Shown here: piece by piece, positions 1 to 9,100 of the stretch
Position numbering within the stretch: the first letter of the stretch is position 1
How the letters are laid out: the number at the start of each line of letters is the position of its first letter
Assembly: GCA_910578525.1 (NCBI GenBank)
Contig: CAJTRF010000019.1
Coordinates: forward strand, 1-11,905
DNA length: 11,905 bases
Origin: an uncultured Mycoplasmatales bacterium
GTDB taxonomy: Bacteria > Bacillota_I > Bacilli_A > Mycoplasmatales > Mycoplasmoidaceae
Reading direction: 5' to 3'
Translations under genes and position numbers: made by a program
The notes under the pieces: model-generated
Told to the model about the DNA's origin: nothing
What the model saw: only the letters and a program-made list of their open reading frames with translations
The model's database searches: none

Positions 1-140
1 ATTGGTTGAGGTGTTGTTTGAATCGGTTGAATCGGTTGAATTGGTTGAGGAGTTGTTTGAATTGGTTGAGGAGTTGGTTGAGTTGGTTGAGTTATTTGAG
101 GTTCTGGATTAATTGTTAACGGAGTTATTTTTGGTTGAGG
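1..140 (-). repeat. Pro/Gln-coding 9-bp-based minisatellite at left edge
   Basis: Plus-strand variants of TTGAATCGG, TTGAATTGG, TTGAGTTGG and TTGAGG(A/T)GT follow one another. In the giant frame they read as Pro-Gln-Ile, Pro-Gln-Thr and Gln-Thr-Thr-Pro triplets. The repeat period is a multiple of three, so copy-number change keeps the frame. The tract continues beyond the left edge, so its full length and the gene's stop codon are not visible. Confidence 0.85.
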
Positions 141-3100
141 ATTTGAAATTAATGGATTTATTTGTGTATATGTTTGAATTTCTGAATTAGTACCTTGATT
201 TTTCAATCCATCAATCATTTTCATATAATTCAATTTTTGAATTCGAAAACTTAATGGATTTGATTTATCATAATGAAAAGGTGGAATTTGATTTTGATTC
301 AATTGATTCAATTGATTCTGTGGTTGTTGATTCTGTTGATTCTGTTGATTCTGTTGATTCAATTGATTCGGTGGTTGAATTCTATTAAAACTTCCACCTC
401 CACCTCCTCCAATTAAAGGTCGAATTATTGCACCACCTCCAGAATAAGAATTTCTTAAAGCATTTGAATTATTTATTTCATTCATTTCATCTCTTTTCTT
501 TTTCTGAGCTTGGTCAATTTTTCCTTTCAAAAAATCTTTAGCTCCTTGTGCCATATCTTTAATATTTCTTTGTTTTGTTTCATTATTCTTTGAAATTTCT
601 GTTTCTAAATCATCTTGTGTTATATCTTGAAAATAGTTTTCAATTAAATAATCATAAGAAATATTATCTTTTGTAATATTTAATAATTCATCATGTAATG
701 GTTTTACTTCTCTCAAAAAGTCAACCTTTCTTTGTAATTTTTCTCTAGCTAAAGAAATATTATGATTTGTATCTTCATATAACCTTTTGAATGGATAATT
801 TTTACCCATAATTTCTTTGTATTGTGAATTAATTAACTTTAAAGGTGAAATGAATGCCCAAATTTTAGCTAATTCATCTTTTTCTTTTTGAAATATTTTT
901 GAATCAATTGAATCAAAACCTTTATTTTTCTTTGCAATATCTTGAACAGAATCTGTATTTTCTAATGTAAATGATTCATATTCTGAAGATAATAATTTAT
1001 ATTGACGAATTGCTTCTAATTCTTTTAATAAATTTCTTCTCAAATTTTTCCATTGTTCTGGGTCAATTTTATCTGGAAAAGTTGATTCCCATTCTTCAAT
1101 TGATTTTGGTTTAATTGTTGTTTCATTTTCATATTTTTCTAATAATGGTTTAATTTCTTTGATTTCATCTAATTTTTCAGATAATTTATCTTGAATTTCA
1201 TAAACATTTTCTTGATAACCACCTTCTTTATCATACTTTTTATGAATAATGTCTTCAAATTTGAATTTTGTATTTTTATATTCACCTTCTTTTTGAATTT
1301 CAAATAATAATGGGTCAATTCTTAAATGAGCATCTAATTCATAAGGTTCTGGATAAGAAGTTTTTAATGTTTGTAAAGTTGAATTAGGAAAATGTTTTGC
1401 ATACTCTTGAATTAAACTTGTCATTCCAATTTCTGATTTTTGAATAATTTCATCCAAAATTTTTCTGGCATCTAATGGGTCAGGATGTTGTTTTGTGAAA
1501 TTATTAACATCAAATTGAGGAATCATTTTTTGAGCATTCAATAACTTTGGATAAACAATAATTTGATAAGCTAATTCATTTCGATTTAAATAACCTTGTT
1601 CTGAATCATGAATCATAGATTCAATTTGTTCTTCTGTTGCATTTGGATTTTGTTTATCCCATTCATCTCTTTTTGAAACAATTTTATCACATTCTTCTGG
1701 AGTTAAAGTTTTGAAATTTGATAATTTATTGTATTCTTCTAAATAAGGTTCAATTAATAAATGAAATTTTGCATTTTCAGGTGTTTCCCATAATCTTATC
1801 AAATCATTTGTATCTAAATTATCGGTTTTAGGTAAATTATTATAAATATCTAATAATTTTTTCATCTCAATTGTTTCAAATTTTTTCTTTGTTTCTTTTT
1901 CTGTTTCTAATGCAGTTATATGTTTAATTGCATCTTCAACAGTTGAATATTTTCTTCTCAAATTTTCAACGGTTAATTCTTCAGTTCCTTTAAAAACATT
2001 TTTATATTTATCAATTTCAGGTTCTAAAGAATATTTCCAATATAATGTTTCCCAATCTTCATTTGATTTATCTCTTAAATTTTCAAAAGTTTGTGTTTGA
2101 GTTTTGAAATATTCATTATATTTTTTCAAAGCTTGTCTAGTTTTTAAAGCCCAATATAATTTTTCTGGGTCAGCAATTTTTAATCGATTCTTTGCATCAT
2201 CAATATTTATAAATTCAGTAGCAGCATTTTTTAAATCACTTTGATAATATTTTAATTTTAAATCTTCAACTTTTTGATTAAATTTAATAACTAAATCTTC
2301 AAATTCTTGGTCATATTCATTTAAAGATTTTGGTTCAAAAGTTTGTGTGAAATTTAATAATTTCTTAATATCATCAAAATTATTGACTTGTTCATTAACT
2401 TTTGAACAATATTTATTATATTCTTTTCTATCTTTTTCTGTTCTCAAATTCCAATAAGCATTTTCAAATGATTTATATTTTGCAACTAAATTGTTAACAT
2501 TTATTTTTTCATCTGGATGTGAATTTTGATATCTTTGAATTTCAATTGAATAATGAACTTCAATCCAACTATGTTTTTTCAAATCTTTTATTTCAACTAC
2601 TTTACCAAAAACATTTTGATATTCTTGTTGTAAATTTGTATAAGAAATATTTGATTGTTCAATGAATTTTTCTAATTGACTTTTAACTTTTTGAAGGAAT
2701 TCATCTGAATTTAATTTTTTATCATTTGAATTGACAATTGAAGAATTAAAAGGATTTAAAGTTTGAATTCCTTTAAATAAATCATCATCGTCATTATTTC
2801 CTTTTAATATTTTTTCTTTGAATGAATCTAAATTTTCTTCTCTTGGAATATGATAAGCTTTCTTATAATTTTCAAATAAAGCAGTTAAAATTTTATTCCA
2901 ATATTCTTGTCTATAATTTTCTGAATTTTCATTATCTTTATTTGAATATTTTGTGATAATTTGTTGAAGATTAGAAATTTTTGAATCAACACCAAAATCA
3001 TCTACATATTGATTCCAAATTGGTAAAATTTCTAAGATTTTAATTAACCATTTAGTTTCATTAATTGAACCGAAATATTGAATAAAATCATCTAATGAAT

Positions 3101-6100
3101 CAAAATTTGCATTAACAAATCCTTTTGATTCAGGTGTTAAATTATTAAATTGAGATTGTAAAATTTGATAAGCTTTATCAATTTTTTGACATTCATCTTT
3201 CAAAATTGGTTCAATTTCAATTGGATTCACATTTTTTATTCCATCTATATCTTCAGAATATTGATTTTCTGATAGTTTATCGACAAGAAAATTAGTCATA
3301 TAAAAATCATTTTCATGATTCCATTCTTTTTTACCATAAGCAATATAATATTTCTTTGCCATTGGATTAAATAGAAAGTTATAATAACAATCCTCCAAAA
3401 GACTTTCTTTATTTTCAATTGGTTCAGAATTAATATTTGAACTAATATTCCAAGTTTTACACAAATTTTCAATTATATCATCAACTGAATTATTTTTATA
3501 ATTTGGATACCATTTTAGAAAAGTTGGTAAAATTCTTTGAATTAAGATTTTAAATTTTGCAATTTTAGGTGTCTCACCTAATTTTTTCAATTCTTCTACA
3601 GAAACATTATCTAAATTGTAATCTTTAATAATTTTTTCATAAGAATCCGTTTTCTTTTCTTTTGACATTTTATCAATTTCTGTTTGCAAATAATTATTCA
3701 TTAATTCAGGTTGATTTTTACGTTCTTCAGAATTTGATGCTGGGAATTGAATTTTCAACTTTTCTAATGTCATTTCTTCTTCATTTGCTCTTTTTGTATC
3801 ATTATATTCAACAATTTTTGATGAAACTAAAACATGTAAATAACAATCATACAATTTTGGATGTCTTTGTAATAAAGTTTCTAAAGTATCAGTAAATAAC
3901 GGTTTTTTACCTTTTGGTGTCCAACGATTATACCATCTATTATATTCATTTAAATTATTCTCAATTTTTAATTTATAAAATCTATCTTCAAAATTTCCAA
4001 ACTTTTTGAAATTTTCTTTAATTTCTTGAATTTTCCTATTTTTTTCTTCTTCACTCATATTTTCATTTGTAAAATCAGGTGATTCAAATTTTTCAATACC
4101 ATCATATTTTGTTGAAGAAGGATTTGCATTTTTATAAGCTTTTAATTCAATGTTAATATCTTTCATATATAATTGAATTTGTCTTGTTGTTTCTTCTTGA
4201 ATATTTTGAATCATTGAATTATAGAATTCTTGATAATTTGTACCATATTGTTGTTTTAATGTTTGAAAATTCAAACTAACACCAAACAAAGTGTTATAAA
4301 CATCAATATTTGCATTAATTTTATCTTTCCAATATTTTTCAGCTTCTTTATTTAAATATTTTTGTAAATCAGTGATATTGTTATATTTATCAATAATTTT
4401 CATAGAAATATTAATTTTATTTTGATTTTGAGTCATAAAAGTTTCAATTATATTTTTGGCATTTTCTTTATATTTTTCAGTAGAAGATTTTAATTGATTT
4501 ATTTCATTTTCAATATTTTGTAATAAATTATCATGATATTTATTTTGAAATTCTTTGAATTTTTCTTCAATTTTTGATTTATTATTTTCAAATCCATTTG
4601 CAGTTTTATAATTTTCAGGGTCATTCAAACTTAAAAATTCATCAATTTTTGGAAATGTTGAAACTTTTAATACAAATAACTTTTTATTTGGATGATTAAT
4701 GAATTTTGAAGGAGTTTCATAAGTTGAATTGAAATAATTATTGAATTTTGAAGCAGCAACCATAAAATCATAATAATCTTGTAAATCATTGAATTTAACT
4801 TTACTCATATCATTAGAATTATTATTAATACCTTGTTCTTTCAATTTTGTATCAATTGAACTTCTGAAAGTTGATTCATTTTGATTACTATTTTCTTGTT
4901 GTTGAATCCATTGTTTCAAATTTTCATGAAGCATATGAAATTGAGATTGACGATTTTCATTTTGATTGGTATTAATTAAATGTGAATTTTCAAGTAAAGT
5001 TTCAACAACATGTCTTGTACCGTCTTCAAGTTCTTCAGCATTTTGAAGTTCTTTCCACTTTTTAAATAATCTCAATGTATCAATATATTCAAGATTAATA
5101 TCATCTAACATTTTTTTACCATTTGGTCCAATTGTTGTAAATGTTTCCCAACTTTTTGGAGTGTCTTCAGAAAAAGCATGATTGAATTTATTCAAAGTTG
5201 GAATAATTTGAAAATAAATTTTTAAATCATTCAAATCTTTAATTTTCTGAACTTCAGAAGCATCATAATCATCTGGATGTTCAGTCATAAATTTTTGAAT
5301 TAATGCTTCACGAGCTGCTTTTGTATTTGCATTCAATGTTTTTGATTCTTCAATTTCATCATTTAATTCATCTAATTTTACAGTTGGAATTTCAGTTAAT
5401 AAATCATCTATTGATGGATATTCTTTTTTCAATTTATGTTTTTCTCTAACTTTTGGTAAATAATCTAATACAAATTCAATTCTTACCAATCTATCTAATA
5501 GATTTATATTTTCACCTTGAGATGAAGCGCTAACAAAATTGTTTAAATATTCAAAAGATAATGAATTATAAAAATTGTCTTGTTGTTGTAAAGCAGTTAA
5601 TTTTTGAATTACTTTGAAAAATCTTGATATTAAATCAACACTATCAAGAGAATCAATATATTGTTGATATTTTTTATAAATTTCTGCATTTTGAGTTAAT
5701 AATTGAAGTTTTGTGGTTTCAAATACTTTCTTTTTTGTATCTTCATCACCATTTAATTTTGTATATTCTTCAAAAATTTGTTTATCATCTTTTCCTTGAA
5801 AATTTTGTTGATTTTTAAATTCACTGCAATTTGTTTCAGAAGCAGGTTGTTTTGTTTTAATCAAATATTTATGAATTTCAATCATTGCTTTCATATACCA
5901 ATATTTTTGTTGATAACTTTGTTGAGGTAAAAAATCATCAAGTTCAATATTTGAATTTAATTCATCATTATATTCTTTTAATGTTGAATAAGCTTTGAAA
6001 TAATCATCTAAATCTTTTTGTTGAATATTTTTCAAATCATCATTCGTTAAATCAGTATTTTGATATCTTCTTCTTAAATTTTCAATAGCTGCATTTTTAG

Positions 6101-9100
6101 AAGTTGAATTTGATTTAAATTTAGTTAATTTATTTTGAATGGAATCATAAAAACTTTTAATATTTTCAACTGCAGCTTCATTAATAAATGATGAAACTTC
6201 AAAATTTTGAAAATCATTATTTAATTCTTGATAATTTGAATCATTTTCACCTAATAAATTACGAATTGCATTCAATACTGTTTTGATTTTATCTTTATTG
6301 ATATCATACAAATATTTGAAAACATAATTTTCATATTCATCTTTTGTATTATAAGGTAATAATTCAGTTATTGAAATATTTGTACCATATTTTGAATTAA
6401 TTCTACCAAGAAAACCAACTTTCAGAGAATCCAATGATTTTTTATCTTTTGTTTTTTCATCAAAATGTTGTCTCAATTCATAATAAATTTGTTTAGGATT
6501 TTTACCTGAATCTCTTTTTTGTTTCCATTGTTCAGCATAATTAACTGCATCTGTATTTGATAAAGCTCTCAAATCTTCAACAATTTTATTATATTCTTTT
6601 TCATAATATTGTGAAACTGTATTTTCACAATATTTTGTCAAATCATTTTCAGTACCTTGTAGCATCCAAAATTTAATTGCATCAATATTGAAAGGAACAT
6701 CAGGATAAGCAGTTTGATAATCTGATAATATTTGTTCAGTTCTAATAAGTCTAACATGTGAATTTGATAAATCATTTAAAAAATTATTTAAATCACTTTC
6801 AGAAGTAATTGAATTAACTTTATCATCAATTTTTGAAAGTTGTGAAAACCAAGAATTTTCATTTTTAAATTCATTTATTGTATTTTGTTTAGTTATCTCA
6901 AAAGTTGAATTTTTAACAGGAACACTCATAACACCATTTGATTTTGTAGAAGGAACAAGAGGATTTTTAATTGTTGTTGAAGGATATTTTGATAAAACAG
7001 CTTTTTCAATTGAATCTTTAACCAAATTATGAATTTTGACATTCTGTAAAGGAACTGAATTTTCTGGGTTTTCTTTTGGTGCTTGTGATTTAGTTTTCAA
7101 AATTGGTTGAGAAACAACATTTGATATTGGATTTTGTTGTGGTTGGAATTGTCTTAAGAAATTATTTGTGTATGGCAAAGGATTTTGACCTAATTGATTT
7201 CTTTCTTCTTGTGATAATTCAGTTCGAAAAGGTGCAATATCTGCAATATTATTGAGAGTTTTATATTCATTAATTTGTGAAAGATAAAATTGTTCAGAAT
7301 TTGATTCACCTTTTTTAGTATTTGTTGCTTGTTGTAATTGTGAATAATCTGAAAAAAGTGGTTGATTATTTTTGATATGAAAATAATAAAACAAAATTTC
7401 ATTATTTAATTGACAAATCCAATCTTTCAAATCAAATAAATGACTTGAAAAATCTAAAACACTTGGTCCTGAATTTGCAAATAATTTATTCAAAAATTTA
7501 ACTATTGGATAAGATAATAAATAACTTGGAATTGAATGAATATCACCACCAAATCGACCATTTATTTGTTCTTTTGTTTGTAAAGAATCTTCATTTCTTT
7601 CAAATTTGTTATGATATTCTTGATAAAATTGATAATAATCATCACATAATTTTTCAATGATTCTATTTGGAAATTTCATATTCATTGAATACATTGAATA
7701 ACTATAATCAATAATCCATTTGAAATCTTTTTCAGAAAAAATTGTTTGTTGTTGTTGTTGATTATTTTCAATTGAATTCATAACTTGTTGATTTGTTTGT
7801 GGATTACTTTCAGGTAAAATTGCATTTTGACAACGTTGATTAATTTTGATAAAAACATCTTTCCAAGAATTTTTATAATCTTTTTGAGTTTCTGACATTA
7901 ACGTATTGACTTGAGAAATTGGATTATTTTGAATTAATGACTCATAATATCTTGCAATTACAGAATATGCATGAAATAGACTTTCATCTGAAATTGAATC
8001 ATTTTGTGAAAATAATTGTTGAATTGTTTTTGTTGTGAAAACTTGTTGAGGGTTTGAAACCAATATATTGAATAAAACTGCAATTGGGAATAATTTAACA
8101 AATCTATTATAACCTAACAAATCATCTTCAAAAATTTGATGTGCATCAGACCAAAAAGTCATATTTACAAGTTCTGGAATTAAATTTCTAAACTCATCAA
8201 TGATTACAAGATAATATTCATTTTCATCTTGAATTTGATTATTTGATTGAGCAGAATAAATTCGACCAAATAATGAAACAGCTTCAGAAAAAAGTTCTCG
8301 TTTTTTGCTTTGAAAAATTGACCAATCTCTTGATAAATTTTGTTTTTCCCAATTCTCTGAATTAGGAGTTGGTTGAGTTGGTTGAGTTGGTTGAGTTGGT
8401 TGTTGAGTTGGTTGAGTTGGTTGTTGATTCAAAAGATTCTGAACATCCAAAGGATTATTTGAATTTTGAGTTGGTTGAGTTGGTTGTTGAGTTGGTTGAG
8501 AAACTGGTTGAATATTTTGAATTGATTGTTGGTCTGTTTGAGTTGGATGATGATTCAAAAGATTTTGAACATCCAAAGGATTATTTGAATTTTGAATTGT
8601 TTGTTGGTCAGAAGCAATTTGTTGATTTTCTTGAGTTTGATGTTGAATTCTATTCAATAATTCATTTGGAGTGGTATTGAATTTTTTTGCAATTTCATTC
8701 CAAACAGTTTGAATATTTTGAAATCGATTCAACATTGCAAAAAATGAAATTGGTGGAGCTAAATTTGAATTGTAAAATATAAATAATTGACCTGTTTGAG
8801 AGCAAAGTTGTTCATCGGATAAAATTGTGGATGCAGAATTTAATAATTTTGATAATTGTGTCATATCTGGGCAATAATTCCAGAAAATATCACCAATTTT
8901 ATCATCATCATTGAAATATTTCTGAAGAACTTGATACATATTTGAGAGATTTTCATTCATACGAGGTTGAGAAATATATTGATTAAATAATTCAATTTGA
9001 TTGTATGCATTATCAAGATTACCAAATTTGATAAAACAATCTATAATTGAAATATTATTAGAATTGACATTCATAATATTATAACTTTTCATATTGAAAT

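Noticed and set aside
3662..3895. Short plus-strand frames at 3662-3895, 5624-5818, 9242-9445 and the minus-strand frame at 7190-7402
   Set aside because: All lie inside the giant reading frame, have Phe/Leu/Tyr-heavy composition expected from opposite or shifted frames of A/T-rich DNA, and show no domain.
8369..8680. Plus-strand frame coding a Val-Glu-Leu repeat protein
   Set aside because: It is the antisense of the Pro-Thr-Gln repeat in the giant minus-strand gene. The repeat DNA keeps all frames open there, and there is no separate support for a gene.
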